In this document: positions 45,210 to 56,903 of the stretch, piece by piece
How positions within the stretch are numbered: position 1 is the stretch's first letter
How the letters are laid out: every line of letters starts with the position of its first letter
Source: Seiridium cupressi
Taxonomy: Eukaryota > Ascomycota > Sordariomycetes > Amphisphaeriales > Sporocadaceae
Reading direction: 5' to 3'
DNA length: 64,000 nucleotides
Assembly (NCBI GenBank): GCA_036674765.1
Contig: JARVKI010000085.1
Coordinates: 1 to 64,000 of the forward strand
Program-made: the position numbers and the translations under genes
The notes under the pieces: generated by a model
Told to the model about the DNA's origin: nothing
What the model saw: the letters and a program-made list of their open reading frames with translations, nothing else
Databases searched by the model: none

Positions 45210-46930
45210 CCGTTGTCGTTTGGGTCCAAGCCGGTGAGAGTGGCGAAATCTACACTACAGGGGCATCGAATGGGACGCTCAAATTCTGAAAGGAATGCAG
45301 CAACGTCATGTACACCAAAGCAGGTAAAGGAATAATATTCAGCTTCATGCAGGATATGGCTTTCAGTGTAGTTATGGTCGGAACCATTCGTGTTGCCTGT
45401 GCCGACCGTTCAGCCCTCAAGTGACTCTATGCTCCGATCTTCAATAGCAATCCCAATGCCCCCTTCAAGAGACTGGTAGGTTACTTACTATGTCCAAATC
45501 CTTATAGATACCATTTCTAGCTCAAAATAATAGTTCTTGTGTACGGCTTTCATCCAGTTGTAGGCGACGCCATTGAGAATAACGTCATCCACATTACGAG
45601 AGATTCATTTGCAGAGACTGGTATCGAAGTTCTTGGACTTCTTATTGTCGACACGATAACCTGGACCGGCTGAACTCTGAGTTCCAAGACAACCTCGTAT
45701 GGCAGCTTGATAAGTCACGTAGAAGCTCCAACAAGTAAATCTACCCAGGAAAATTCGCTGGATCAGCGTATGCAGCGTAATTAAGCATATCCAGCTACCA
45801 GAGATTCAGTTTCTCGACGTGGAGACTTGTCGGCACGGCTGAACGCTGCCAAGGAGCTGTATTGAAAACGATCAGAGGCATCTATAATGATGGTGGCTGG
45901 ACTGCCGAGGGACTGGGCTGTCTGGGAAACTTTAAGCCATGCTTTGAGAGCATGTACGTTCAATTAATCAGCTTAGCAGAATTTGAATAAATCCATCTTA
46001 TTGGTTTAAAATTCCCAATATAATTCAAGGAGAATAACAACCGGGGGAGCGGGATGTGTAGGAAACCAGGTTCAAGTCAACCTCAGCGTAGTTAAATGAT
46101 TTGAATCGAGAATACCTGCGGCAGTTTCACCGATTTCTTCATGTGACTCGCTGCTGCTTGTTATGATTGCTTGTTTGATATTTATCCTGCCCATCAGGTC
46201 TGGCCGGGGGAAGGTGCGGCGGAAAAGAAGAAAGAGCAGTACTTTCCCGACCTTCTGAGCCCCTGACATAATCGCAATGGCTTTTCTTTCAACGCCCTAT
46301 CAGCCTTATGCCTCTACATAACATATAGCGCTATGGAGCGAATCACTCTAGCCAGGAAAGCACTTTGATCTCGCCAAATGCCCCTCCCACCGCGATGATA
46401 TGGCTACCATCATATTGATGTATCTGGGAAGTCGGCCCTGGAAACCTCGGAGAGCACGAAAGAAATTCGCGAGTGGGCCCAAAGTCCTCCGAGGTGCCAG
46501 AGTCTGATACACCCGGGCTTTAAGTTTGGAAACCCGCCGATTCCACGAGGTTTCTCTTGGTTGCTTTGCTTCATTTACGTCATACTTCCGAAGCTTTGAC
46601 CGTCACTTGACCTAGAAAGGTGGAGGAAGAAACTACAACCCTGTCAGCTGGAGCTCGCAAACAGGAAGGAAATACAACTGACCAGCTCTCTTCGAGTTCA
46701 CTACACGCTGCAAAATATTCATACGCAGTACCGGTCTCCCTACTACGAGTGTAGTATCCGAGTTCGTTGCAAGCATCTGATTGTTCTGAGGATTCTTTGA
46801 TTCTCGGGCCCGCATTTGATAATGAGGGGAACATATGAGCAAGCAAGAGGCCCGGAGGTCTTCCATCACGATAACGTCTTTCTGCTCAAAACCCCTCGAA
46901 AGGCCTAACACCGAGCTGATGCATTGACCC
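45210..46930. other. Decayed stretch without an identifiable gene
   Basis: Long open segments exist on the minus strand (for example 45410-45190, and short frames at 45963-45781 and 46269-46072), but I recognise no domain. Some may be the lost 5-prime part of the GH28 gene or another pseudogene. Composition varies, with AT-rich patches near 45960-46030. Confidence 0.3.
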
Positions 46931-47149
46931 ACAGGAGCCCCAGGGGGGCCGAGCTTTTCCTTTTACTATATATATGTGGCCTTCCTCCCGCTCTCCTCGG
47001 TTTCTCTCTCTCCCAACCATCCTTCCTTTTCTTCACACACTCACACCAGTCCTCGCGCCCTGCCCACAACTTCCCATACATAACCCAAGTGGGTTCCCCT
47101 TCACTCCGCACCCCCCTTCACCTTGCTGCTCGACTAACAAAACTTCCCC

Positions 47150-47460
47150 CGGCAAGTCGCCAACCCAAGTGGGAATTTGGAGATCTTGGGTTCGAATCCC
47201 AAGGCAGCACATCCTACAGCCCGCCTGGAAGCCGCTCGTCTAAAGATGTTGGAAAGATAGGGAGCCGAGGCATAAATGGAGCGCCACAGCTAATTCATGC
47301 TTTGCCTTGGGTTGTGTGGAGTGGGTTCGAATCCCCCCGGCTCGGGCTGGTCTCACCCTCGCAGCCGTCGTCTAAAGTTTATGGAAAGACACTGCCTTGC
47401 CTCTCAGATCCTGGGTTCGAATCCTAGGGCGGGGAAGGGTTCGAGTACTGTCCGCAACAG
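47150..47460 (+). repeat. Tandem tRNA-like B-box units (possible tRNA-derived SINE)
   Basis: The 12-mer GGGTTCGAATCC, a perfect RNA polymerase III B-box/T-arm, occurs at 47188-47199, 47323-47334 and 47413-47424. A fourth partial copy follows at about 47437. The last two units also share CGTCTAAAG and GGAAAGA upstream. The arms around each B-box can pair (for example CTTGGG with CCCAAG). I could not fold a complete cloverleaf with an anticodon arm for any unit, so I do not call functional tRNA genes. A SINE built from tRNA monomers or a set of decayed tRNA copies fits best. Confidence 0.5.
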
Positions 47461-47780
47461 TACCCGTCGAATGGTATGACGTTAATAGCCACATCAGTTC
47501 TCTTTCCTAGGGCTGAGACTCAGATAAATGCCCGGGGTCCTGGCTGGACTAAAAACTGTCATTCCTCATGGAAGCAATTCCCTTTTTAGGGTGGGGTCTG
47601 CTTCGGCACACCCAACAGAGGCGACTCTACACTTTTTTGGGAGATGAAGTCGGATCTTGCACCTCCTCGTGGTGTCTCCTGGGAACCTGCTACAAGTGTG
47701 GCAGAGCCAGAGCAAGAACGCATCTTGTTGTTTCCTTTACCTGTTGTTACCATCTCGTGTTCCGTCGTCGCATGTAGTTC
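47461..47780. other. Intergenic sequence between B-box units and minisatellite
   Basis: Nothing recognisable. Open frames here are extensions of the low-complexity tract that follows. Confidence 0.4.
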
Positions 47781-48170
47781 TTGCCATTACACGATGCCGT
47801 TGCCATTACTATTGCCATTGCTGTTGTCATTGCCATTACTGTTGCCATTGCTGTTGCCACTGCCATTGCTGTTGCCATTGCTGTTGCCATTGCCTATCGT
47901 CACTGCAGTATTTTGTCACTGATGTTGTTGTCGATGATATTGTTATCGCTGTTGTTGTTGATAATGGATATCGTCGCTTATACATATCGTTGTCAATGTA
48001 TGTCGTCGCTGATGTTGTCGTCGCTGATAATGTTGTCGCTAGTACTGTCGATGATGTATATCGTCGCCCATACATGTCGTCGCTCATACATGTCGTCGCC
48101 TATAGATGTCGTCGCTGTGTTATGTTGCCGCTGTATTATGTCGTCGCTGGTGTATGTTACCACCATCTCA
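47781..48170 (+). repeat. Degenerate minisatellite of TTGCCATTGCTG and GTCGTCGCT units
   Basis: 47796-47895 is made of imperfect 12-bp units close to TTGCCATTGCTG. 47920-48150 shifts to looser GTCGTCGCTGAT-like and CATACATGTCGTCGCT units. A related GTTGCC repeat appears near 48380. Three plus-strand frames and one minus-strand frame are open across the array simply because the units avoid stops, so no protein is called. Confidence 0.75.
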
Positions 48171-49015
48171 TATCATCATCATCACCTTCCTATTCCTATA
48201 TTGTCATTGCTATCCAAATAGGACCTAGCCTCCTGCATTATTGGGCTATCTAGCCTACACTATTGTTTATATTTAGACTAGCCTAGCTACATACATATCT
48301 GCCTTCGGTTTCCCTCCCATACTCAATCAACCACTCAATTTATTCCTCATACCTAGGTCCACCTTGACAATTGCTTATATCGTTGCCGTTGCCGTTGCCG
48401 CTGTTTTCTTTGCCTCGTTCTATCCGTGTTTGTCGCTACTCGCCATAGTCACATTCTCTATCGCCTGATCTATCAATACCTATTATCACTACTGCTCACT
48501 GCCGCTTCCTTGTGCCGTTAGTTGTGTTACCCCCTGGACGGTTTGATTAGCACGGTATTAGTGCTTCCATTGCCAGGCTAACACAGTAATACAATGTGCC
48601 AAGAGTGTTCCATCTAAAGCCTTCCTGACCCATGTGAATCTCTTTGCCTGTTCTATTAATAGGCGAGAAAGCTGGCATAACGTCGAGGCATGCGCCACCA
48701 TTTGTGCACCTTCTAGACTACATGTACTTTAGTGTTAACGAGCGAGCAATCTGGGAGGACGGCGCTGCATGACGCGGCCGCCGACTCGCTTTACCGCCCC
48801 ATTTTCCATCGGAGGGGCCCACAGCGCGCTGTAAGCCCCCATAGATCTGTCAGCCCTAAGTCCCAGGCCTTTTGCCTCCCATACAAGAGTTCCAACAGGA
48901 CTTTTCATTCAGCTTGTTACTGATTCCCGTGCATTCCAATCTGTAATAACTTCTTGTCAGCCAGAACTGGTTTGGAAACACCTTGTTGATCGCCAACATC
49001 CCCCAGAAGCCTTAG
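48171..49015. other. Intergenic region before the SDR pseudogene
   Basis: No gene recognised. It contains CT-rich and mixed sequence with a short GTTGCC repeat near 48380-48400. Confidence 0.4.
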
Positions 49016-50016
49016 ATGGCCCGTCCCACGCAGACCTGGTTGATCACCGGTTGCTCCAGCGGCTTTGGTGAGCTGTTCGTCCGGCAGCTGCGCGCTTCGG
49101 GAGACAACGTTATTGCAGCAGGGAGACATGCGCAGATTCGACTTACCCATCTTAGGGAGAGTGGCGCCAGCATTCTAGAGTTCGACGTTTCTGCTCCCCC
49201 GAGCGAAATCGAGGCCAAGATGACCGAAGCATGGGACTTATACCCAGGCGGTATCGATGTGGTGGTCAACAACGCCGGCTACATTCTGAGCGGCGCCATT
49301 GAAGAGCTCACGTAAGCGGCGCCATCCGCCTCTTTTCGTCGTAGAGGGCGCAGCGACAACGTTCGAGCTCTTGCTAAGCCCCACAGGCAACAGGAAATGG
49401 AGGACGTGTTTAGGCAACTGCCACGGGCCTCTCAATGCTACGCGGGCACTGCTCCCTAAGATTCGTGCCAGGGGGGATGGAACACTTCTCTACACGAGTT
49501 CACAGGCAGGCTGGCATGCTGATCCTAGAGCAGGCGGATATTGTGCCAGCAAGTTCGCACTGGAGGGTAAGCCATCCATACCGACTCCACCTGCACGACG
49601 ACGAAAGTTGTCAACAGCCTCTGCCTCTAGGTGCTGTTGAATGACTAGCCAAAGAGCTAGCTATATTTGCCCCTGGAGTCAAGGTGCTTATCGTCGAGCC
49701 GGGATACTGCCGTACTCGCGCTTTCAGCAATGTCAACCATCTTCCCCCACGTGTCCCAAATTACGCCGCTTTCAACGAAGATGTCGGCAAACCCGAGGCT
49801 TCTATCACCGGTAATGACCCTGGCAATACCGACAAGGCCGTTAACATCATGATAGACTTGGTGAGAGGCACTGGTGCTGCTGCCGGCAAATAGGTCCCAT
49901 TATGTGTCCCAATTGGGAGTGATGGTTGGGCGAAAAGCAAGTCTAAATGCGAGGAGACGCTCAAGATCTGTGAGGACTGGGAAGAGGTGGCCGGAAGTAC
50001 GGACTTCAATGTATAG
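49016..50016 (+). pseudogene. Short-chain dehydrogenase/reductase pseudogene
   Basis: The N-terminus TWLITGCSSGFGELFVRQL is the TGxxxGxG cofactor motif, followed by DVVVNNAGYILSGAIEELT. After an intron (donor at 49313) come QQEMEDVF and, one base out of frame, CHGPLNATRALLPKIRARG. The catalytic block follows (LLYTSSQAGWHADPRAGGYCASKFALEG, with Y-x3-K). A second intron leads to GAVE, an in-frame TGA, then LAKELAIFAPGVKVLIVEPG. Another in-frame TAG lies after GTGAAAGK, and the frame ends at 50016. With one frameshift and two stops the gene is inactive. It belongs to the classical SDR group of secondary-metabolism-type oxidoreductases. It converges with the NmrA-like gene. Confidence 0.8.
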
Positions 50017-50977
50017 GCGATTAAGTATCAGATCCGCGATCAGCTCTTTGTGGCACGATCATCAACCTCAAATACATCCACGTTCATGCAAAATCTTCAT
50101 GTTCGAGAGAACTTGATCCCTTCCACTTTCTCCACAAGACGTCTCCCACACTTTCCTCCTATTAACGAAAATTACTTACCCTTCTTCAGTACCACCATGG
50201 CATCCAAGCCCACCTGAACCACCAGCCTCAGTTAGCATTTCGTCTTTTATCCACATGCCCTCTTCGTAACGCGAATGTCCTTCTGGCTCTACTTCGTCGT
50301 CGGAACGGACAACTCCATCTTACAGCGCCTACTCCTTGGGTGTTCCGTCGCCCTCCTACTAGTCTTTGTTCTCAAATGAGACTCCCTCTTCTTGCTCCAT
50401 ATGCTCCTCATAAGAGGCACCACTCTCCTATGCCACATCTGCATGAGGCCGCTCTCTCTGTTCTTTGCACTGATCGTAGAGATCACCGCCCTCTTCTTTA
50501 ACGGCTTCTCTATGAGTAACTTCGCCTTCTTGAGAATCGTGGACCGTTCCCCTATTCGGTCTTCGAGACTGCGAATACCCTTGTCTCTTACTTACTCCAC
50601 AACGGCGTACTAACAGTTGGCGTACAGCTTCTCGTCAAGGTGAATTTCGTAGCCATTGTCGATCTCATCATGTTGTAATCCTTTCACCCTACTCACCAGA
50701 CTTCGACCCTATTGAGGAGTATTTTGGAGTCCTCATAAGATCCATCAAAAAGAACTGGTTTGAAAACAAAATTTCATTAAACGAGATTTCAATACGTACC
50801 TAGATTATCCTTTTTGATGGTCACCTTGTGTCTCGTAAGTATCTGCAGAACACTTCAGGGGGGCTGATATGAGAGCAGTCTAAGATCGGTTGGGGAGTAT
50901 GATGATTTGGAGACTTAGCCTAACTGCTCCTCTCTATTCAGCTTAGTCGCCAAAGCATAAATTGTCTATAAGGTCTA
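50017..50977. other. Intergenic region with charged open-frame debris
   Basis: Minus-strand frames around 50640-50289 are rich in K, R and E and broken by stops. They may be a decayed gene but carry no recognisable motif. No other feature is seen. Confidence 0.3.
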
Positions 50978-51916
50978 TCACGACTCAAAAAGTGCCTTGT
51001 TCTCCTTGACCCAGTCCTCGAGAGTGGTGGCCGGCTTACTAGTGTAAAGCTCCACGTTGCTCGCACCCTCCTTGTATCTGGGAAACCGCTCGCCGTGACC
51101 TTTGTCTGGCCCCTTAGTACTTAGGGTTTTAACCATAAAGTCGGCGTATTGGGCCGGCATGCCGTGGCTAATGTAGTTGTCGTACCCTTCTTTAGGCCCG
51201 AGCGTCGTAATCGACAGGTCCTTGCCCAGCACCTCGCCAATGGTGACGATGCTCTCGTGAATCGATTGGATCTTGGGTCCGTAGAGATAGATAACGTTCT
51301 TTTGGCCATTGCGAGGACCAGACACGAGAATACTACCGATGACCTTGCCAATATCGCTAGGTACGATGTTGTCCTGCTCAAACGTCCCGCCATACAGTTT
51401 CACGTTGCTGGCGACGATGCCGCTCTTCTCGGACAGGAGGTTCGTGGCGAAGCACCCGCTACGCACGGCGGTGTAATGACCCGGACCGAACGTGTCGTGT
51501 AGGTTTGCCTCGACCTGCCCATGCACGTAGGCGAGGAGCTCGGAAGGGTTGATGTCCCGCAGAGGCTGGTTGGTCAAGATGGTGAAGCTGCTTAGGAAGA
51601 CAACAAACTCGATCCCGGCAGCCTTCATGGCCGCGATGGCGCCTTGCAAGTGGTCTGGCGCGCCGTGGACAAGGTAAATAAAGGCGCGTTTGGCCCCAGA
51701 TGTTATGACGGCTTGGGTCACGGTCTCGGGCTTCTGCAGGTCGGCTTGGATCCTACGGAAGCCGGCTGCCTCCTCTTGGTCTTTCGCGATTCCGCGGATG
51801 TTCCTAGTCGGATCTCGCATGGCCAGCCAGACATGGGCGCCCTGCTCGGCGGCCGTCTGGGCAACAATGGATCCGACTTGGCCTGTCGGCCCAAAGACAA
51901 TAACCGAGGAAGTCAT
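50978..51916 (-). CDS. NmrA-like NAD(P)-binding protein
   Basis: An intronless 312-codon frame. It starts MTSSVIVFGPTGQVGSIVAQ, with the GxxGxxG Rossmann motif at residues 9-15. VHGAPDHLQGAIAAMKAAGIEFVVFLSSF is the NmrA/HSCARG-type central strand and helix. The usual SDR Tyr-Lys pair is not evident, as is typical of atypical SDRs of the NmrA group. Such proteins act as redox-sensing regulators or as isoflavone-reductase/ketoreductase-type enzymes on small molecules in the cytosol. Function here is not determined. No signal peptide. It appears intact, although its neighbour, an SDR, is a pseudogene. Confidence 0.85.
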   Translation of the reverse strand: MTSSVIVFGPTGQVGSIVAQTAAEQGAHVWLAMRDPTRNIRGIAKDQEEAAGFRRIQADLQKPETVTQAVITSGAKRAFIYLVHGAPDHLQGAIAAMKAAGIEFVVFLSSFTILTNQPLRDINPSELLAYVHGQVEANLHDTFGPGHYTAVRSGCFATNLLSEKSGIVASNVKLYGGTFEQDNIVPSDIGKVIGSILVSGPRNGQKNVIYLYGPKIQSIHESIVTIGEVLGKDLSITTLGPKEGYDNYISHGMPAQYADFMVKTLSTKGPDKGHGERFPRYKEGASNVELYTSKPATTLEDWVKENKALFES

Positions 51917-53025
51917 GATGGTGGTGGTCGTCGTCGTCGCCGAGAGAAGACTTGAGCAATCGAACTTTGAAATCGTTGACTAGAGCATGGTTGCCCGTCA
52001 GACTACGCCACTGTCTCATGGATTTGTTGGCATGGGCAGTATAAACATCCCTAGAACGGTGTGTGATGACCCCGCTTTGGAAGCTTACGGCCTTACATCA
52101 GTCGATTACGGGCATGTCAGGGCAAACCGGGTCTCGAAAACAACGTCGCAGCAAGCTCGGCGACAGAAAGGGTATACCGAAATGGAAATTGGCCGGACGT
52201 AAGCCCAGAGAACTCCATTTTTAGTATTCAAGGTGAAGAGGGACATCTGTAAAGCACTCTTACTCCAAGTACCCAACTAATGCAGGAACAGAAGCCCCGA
52301 TTGATCAGCGATCGAGCCCCAGCGTTACCCCGATATAGCGGGGAGAAACGTTGCTTTGCTCCGACAGGCATGCATGTTATCGAAAGAGTAACTGTGAAGT
52401 CTAGCTGTCGGACCGTCCAACGAGGTGCTGGGACAGGTCATATCCCACCCCCTCCCAAAGACGCTATCTGCTAGCGTCCCGCTATCTGAGAGTGCCTAGT
52501 AATATGACAGATAACGGTATAAGCTTTATTTCAACAACTCGTGATTTTCCAAATGTACTTACTGAAGTACGTAATAACTTGGTTTAATTTTTATCAGTCA
52601 AACCAGAACAAATTGTGTGCAGATTTCATGTTGGATCTCGTTGATGGAACTAGACTTTTCTTTTAAAATAAATAAAATAAAAAATGTTGCTAGGATGTGG
52701 AGTTAACCAACACTTGCATAGTGTAATAAAGCTATCCGTGGTTGTATGTCTAATATGACAACGTTGACTTTTATTCCTGACTAAAATAAACCTTAATTAC
52801 CGAAAGCTCGCTTCCAGCCAGCCATAGAACTCGACATCATGGTTGTGATGCTGATGCCATTGGTTAAACGTCACAGCATATCACCAGTATAAGTAAAGTG
52901 CGCTTATAGGGTGGTCATCGTGCTCTGTGATAATCAGTAATACAACTCTGTGATGAACGACCCTGACTAACTATGTAAATGAAAGGGCGCCAACGCCAAC
53001 CCTTGCTATCCTGGGCACGAGGAAA
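51917..53025. other. Intergenic region, no gene recognised
   Basis: About 1.1 kb. The part next to the NmrA gene is its promoter. 52480-52800 is AT-rich without coding content. Confidence 0.5.
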
Positions 53026-54774
53026 TCATGTGGTCGAGGAAGTCTCCAGTGCCCTGGCTGCCTCCTTGGTAAACGTCTCCTCGGGCATATTCTCAGCGAG
53101 CTCCAGCGGCGTCTGACCATCCTCGTTCCTCTGCCCCAGGTCGGCGCCAGACAGTACCAGGTACCGGATGCCTTGGTCCACCTGCCACCAATAGAAGCCC
53201 TTGGCCAGCTCGTGGAGCGCCGTGTTCATCCCAGCCTGCACTGCGTCGTCCTCGTAGACCTCGCCCGGCCGTTCAATGTCTGAGAAGGCCTGTTCCCCGG
53301 TGCGACTCTGGGCGTCGACGTCCACGCCGGCCCGTTCCACAAGCAGACGGATCACGTCCATATTAGGCAGCTCTCTGTGACAGGCCACCACCAGTATCGG
53401 GTCGACCGAGGTCGAGGGGCCGCTGATGTCGTCGGCGATCTTGGATCCGTATCTGGAGTTGATCAGAGTCTCCAGGAGCGACGCGAAGCCGTGTCGCGCG
53501 AGAAGCCGGGCGATGTTCCCGACGTCTTCCTCGCCCAGAGGCGGCAATTGGTCGTCATGACGGAAGATTCGATCAAGTAACTGGATTTCTCGCTGGCGAA
53601 GTAGGTACTCCACCACGGTCAGGCTGAGATAGTCCCAACGTTGGTCTGAGAGTGAGCCGTAGGCTTCTCGTAAGTCGTCCTGGCAGCGTTGTATAAGCTC
53701 CATGGCGGAATTACGACCAGGTAATGCTGTAGATGAACTACTGAAGGCGCCATGTGATAGGAGATGGCGGAATGATTTTACGGTGTACGTCATACTCTTG
53801 GACTCGCAAAGTCGAATGTCTTCCTCGATTCGAAGCTTTAAGTCTGGAGCATTCTCCCCGCGCTTGAGCAGCGAGCCCAGCAGAAGAGGCAGAACGTCAT
53901 GAAGACCGGTCGTGTCTTGGGCCGACCGGATACCGAACCTCTTGGCCGGCACGGGATCTCCGTATGTCTGCTTCAAATACCGGCGCAAGACTCTGCCGGG
54001 GGCGACCCACGGACGTAATGGGTCATCTAGCTTGAAGCCCCCAACTGCATTTGCGCACCAGTCGTCCGGTATCGTGGTTTTGATGAGGTCCTGGGACTCG
54101 AAGAGATCTGGTTTGCCGTAGTCGGACCAGAGCGCCTGTTCCTCCTCAAACTCGGTACACGCATCGAGCGGCGTCCTGTCATTCGCATCTTGCGCCGTGG
54201 GGTCCGCACCGGCCGCCAGGAGAAGTGACACGGTCTCGGAGCGGCCGGAGCGGCAGGCGTAGTGCAATGGCGTGCGACCGTTCTGGTCCCGGGCATCGAC
54301 CTTGTCACTGCGCCCCGCGACCGCCGATAGAAGCATGCCGATGACGTTGCTCTGACGAGCGCGAGCAGCCAGGTGCAGCGGCGTCAGGCCCTCGGGGGTC
54401 ATGCCTGCCGGGTCAGCACCGGCGGCCAGCAGGTCCTTGACCAGGTACTCGGACATCATGGAGGCCAAGTGCAGCGCGCTGGCGCCGTCGCGATCCCGCG
54501 CATCCACGTCGGCGGTCCGCGGGATGAGCCACCTCGACTGTTCCATCAAGTAGACGGGCAGCTCCGCCTCGTAGTACCCCGCGGCACAGAGCGCGTGGAG
54601 AGCCAGGCGGCCCTCGGAGTCGGGCTGGTTCGCGTCACCATCGCCCGAGCGCACGAGCTGCTCGAGCTCCGCCACGGAGTTGCCAGCGATGACGGCTTGG
54701 TGCAGACGGGGCATGCTGACCTTGCTACCCCGGTCGGTCGGTGCGGCTGAGGGCGGAGGGGCTCGCTGCGACAT
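53026..54774 (-). CDS. Ankyrin-repeat protein
   Basis: An intronless frame of 582 codons from ATG 54774. The frame is open further up to 55122, but the upstream part looks like untranslated sequence. Ankyrin repeats run from about residue 25 to 230: SEGRLALHALCAAGYYEAEL, DGASALHLASMMSEYLVKDL, EGLTPLHLAARARQSNVIGM and NGRTPLHYACRSGRSETVSL. One further repeat lies near the C-terminus (EDGQTPLELAE). Between them is a helical region of unknown fold. No signal peptide, NACHT or HET domain is present. Ankyrins mediate protein binding, and the partner is unknown. It lies 1.2 kb from the secreted protein and chitinase pair, so a link is possible but unproven. Confidence 0.75.
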   Translation of the reverse strand: MSQRAPPPSAAPTDRGSKVSMPRLHQAVIAGNSVAELEQLVRSGDGDANQPDSEGRLALHALCAAGYYEAELPVYLMEQSRWLIPRTADVDARDRDGASALHLASMMSEYLVKDLLAAGADPAGMTPEGLTPLHLAARARQSNVIGMLLSAVAGRSDKVDARDQNGRTPLHYACRSGRSETVSLLLAAGADPTAQDANDRTPLDACTEFEEEQALWSDYGKPDLFESQDLIKTTIPDDWCANAVGGFKLDDPLRPWVAPGRVLRRYLKQTYGDPVPAKRFGIRSAQDTTGLHDVLPLLLGSLLKRGENAPDLKLRIEEDIRLCESKSMTYTVKSFRHLLSHGAFSSSSTALPGRNSAMELIQRCQDDLREAYGSLSDQRWDYLSLTVVEYLLRQREIQLLDRIFRHDDQLPPLGEEDVGNIARLLARHGFASLLETLINSRYGSKIADDISGPSTSVDPILVVACHRELPNMDVIRLLVERAGVDVDAQSRTGEQAFSDIERPGEVYEDDAVQAGMNTALHELAKGFYWWQVDQGIRYLVLSGADLGQRNEDGQTPLELAENMPEETFTKEAARALETSSTT

Positions 54775-55975
54775 ACCGAGGTGATGGTTTGATGAGAGAT
54801 GTCGCCCAGCCTGGCATCTGATCATGGGAGAACGCCCTGTAGTCCAAGGTCTTTGCGAGAGTGCCGAGCGAGAGGCGCCGAAATTGCTCAGAAGCGCGCG
54901 AGGCCGAGGAAAGGCCCTAAGGGCGAGGGTATAATCCGTAAGAAGGGGGAGGCGGTAATACGGCATCCTTGCGGAAGGGACCTGCCTGGTAGTCAGCAAG
55001 GGGCGCTCATTATGTGCAACCTGTAATGGCGTGAGTAAGTAAAGCAGCAGGCTCGAATGTAGAGGTACGTAAGCAAGCAGGCCAAAGAATTCAATAGTGC
55101 GAAACACGATCGGGAATGACAAGCAGTGCCAAAGGCGGGCTGGACCGACGGTGCAGTCAAAAGAAGCATCAGCCGAGCAAAGACAAGATCCCTGCCCAGG
55201 GCTAGCCTGTTGAACACTGGAAGTTGCTGCAGGGCCAAGCCTTATAGACGGGTCGCGATCCAGACGTGTTATGCAGGTCCCGTAAGTCCCTGGAAAAGCC
55301 CCTACATATGTGGGTCACCTCTCCACGTGCAATTTTAAACTATATACAGTGCGGAGTATCTAAACGTTAACGGACTCCTAAGTATACAGGCACTACCCTT
55401 GACCCATCTGCCATTCGCGGGTTTCCCACTGTATTGGCTTCGGTAAGACCAAGACTGCCTAGGCACTACTGACTATGTACTACTTAACAACTAACAGACC
55501 ATGCCACCAGTATAGCCAAGCGAGACACGCGAGGAACGTGGAACCCCCAGAGCTCAAAGAGGAAAGCACCGAGGTTCTTTATAATCTTGACGAGCTAGTC
55601 TGCTAGCTAGCACTGCAGCTTCCGTGTGTACCTTGATTCTCGCCACTATGCCAGGGCAAGTGGCGTCGCTGTCGCTGCTGGTAGTCCCCGTACGTATCAG
55701 TGTCATGGAGGTTCGCAGTTGACTGGCAATGGAGCGTGGGAATGAAAATGTTGAATGGCTTCTCAGCAGGCAAGGACAGTCAAGGCAGAGACAGGCAAGC
55801 AGCAAGGCAGGCATCATGCTTCAGCAAAAGACACATATTGTTATGGTAGTCTGGTAGGTCTGGATTCGCACTCCCCACTCCCCCGGTTTGATAGCAGAGA
55901 GGCACGCTCTAATTTAGCGATGGCCGACACATCATCAAACTTCTCCTTCTATCTGACCATCACAGCGACTTGAGA
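54775..55975. other. Intergenic region, ankyrin-gene promoter and flank
   Basis: About 1.2 kb. The first 350 bp are the 5-prime flank of the ankyrin gene, or an N-terminal extension of it. No other gene is supported. Confidence 0.45.
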
Positions 55976-56903
55976 TTACAATTTGAGGATCCGTGAGCAA
56001 GTGGCTTTCATAACGGACAATCGGGCACCCAGGATAGCCTTGAAATGCGACTTGGCACTAGCATCCGTCGTGCGCCAGTTCTTATCCTCTGTGACCAGAG
56101 TTCCGAGGGCACCGGACCCGCCGTTAAGCGCCGTCTTCACGATATCCAAGCGGTTGAAAGTGCGTCCAAAGTTCTTGATGGTGTAGGGCGATGTCTCCAC
56201 CTTGAAGGGCATCTTGCTGGCGAGGTGGTTGAGACGATACTTCTCGTTGTCCTCGTAGCGCAGCTCGTGGACGGCGGTGGCCGCGTTCTTGCCGAGCTCG
56301 ACGATCCGCTTCTGGTAGTCGGACAGCGCGTCGCCCCGCGACGTGCTGAGTGTGTTGAGGCGCGAGCCCATCTCGCCGAGGATGTCGAAGTAATCCAGCT
56401 GCGGGGTTCCGGGCAGGATCTTGCTGGGCTCGATGTTGGTGCTCGGCTTGAAGTAGACGCCCCTCTTGGTTTTGACGTCGAAGCGTGCCGAGTTGATCTT
56501 GTTGACCAGATCACTGATGGTCTCGGTCGTGGGGTCGGAGGCGATGCTGGGCCAGGTAGAGTACCCCGTTGGCTTGGTCTTGCTGTTGCCCTTCCAATTG
56601 TAGAGCAGGAACTCGGCCAGAGTGCATCGGCCATTCTTGCGACTGCCAATGCAGCCCGGCGAGATAGTGTATGACCTGGTCTTGCCACTACCGGGGTCGT
56701 ATTCCTCTTCGGCCAAGTAGTTGAGGTACTCTAGGGCTCTGAACAGTCGTGTCAGCAGCGAGTCGGACGACCGCATTGCCAGTCAAGGGAACTCACCTCT
56801 CAGCACCGTGGGCGAGATCAGAGCCCGCAATGACATGGTATACTTGCCCCAAGAACAGGAGCAGAAGGAAAGCCAGGTGGCTGGAGCCTGGGATGACCCT
56901 CAT
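55976..56903 (-). CDS. Secreted protein of unknown function
   Basis: Two exons (56903-56797 and 56738-55976) give 289 codons. Exon 1 codes for a clear signal peptide with the hydrophobic core LAFLLLLFLGQVYHVIAG. The mature part starts near GSDLAHGAERALEYLNYLAEE and is mostly helical, with few cysteines (GCIGSRKNGRCT near residue 65). I do not recognise a named domain. The gene is divergent from the LysM/GH18 chitinase, with 1.0 kb between starts. In fungi, genes beside subgroup-C chitinases often encode co-expressed secreted factors, so a role with the chitinase is plausible but inferred. All splice sites are standard. Confidence 0.75.

Noticed and set aside
47150..47460. Three functional tRNA genes
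   Set aside because: Each has a perfect T-arm/B-box, but I could not find matching acceptor, D and anticodon arms.
47644..48253. Leucine/valine-rich membrane proteins in the overlapping open frames
   Set aside because: The frames arise from a stop-poor minisatellite and all contain the same repeats.
54775..55122. N-terminal extension of the ankyrin protein, including a hydrophobic segment
   Set aside because: Composition changes abruptly and resembles untranslated sequence. ATG 54774 just before the conserved part is preferred, although the extension is not excluded.
56045..56688. Long open frames on both strands over the secreted-protein gene
   Set aside because: The GC-rich wobble positions of the real minus-strand gene create them. 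Only that frame has a signal peptide, a proper intron and a consistent length.
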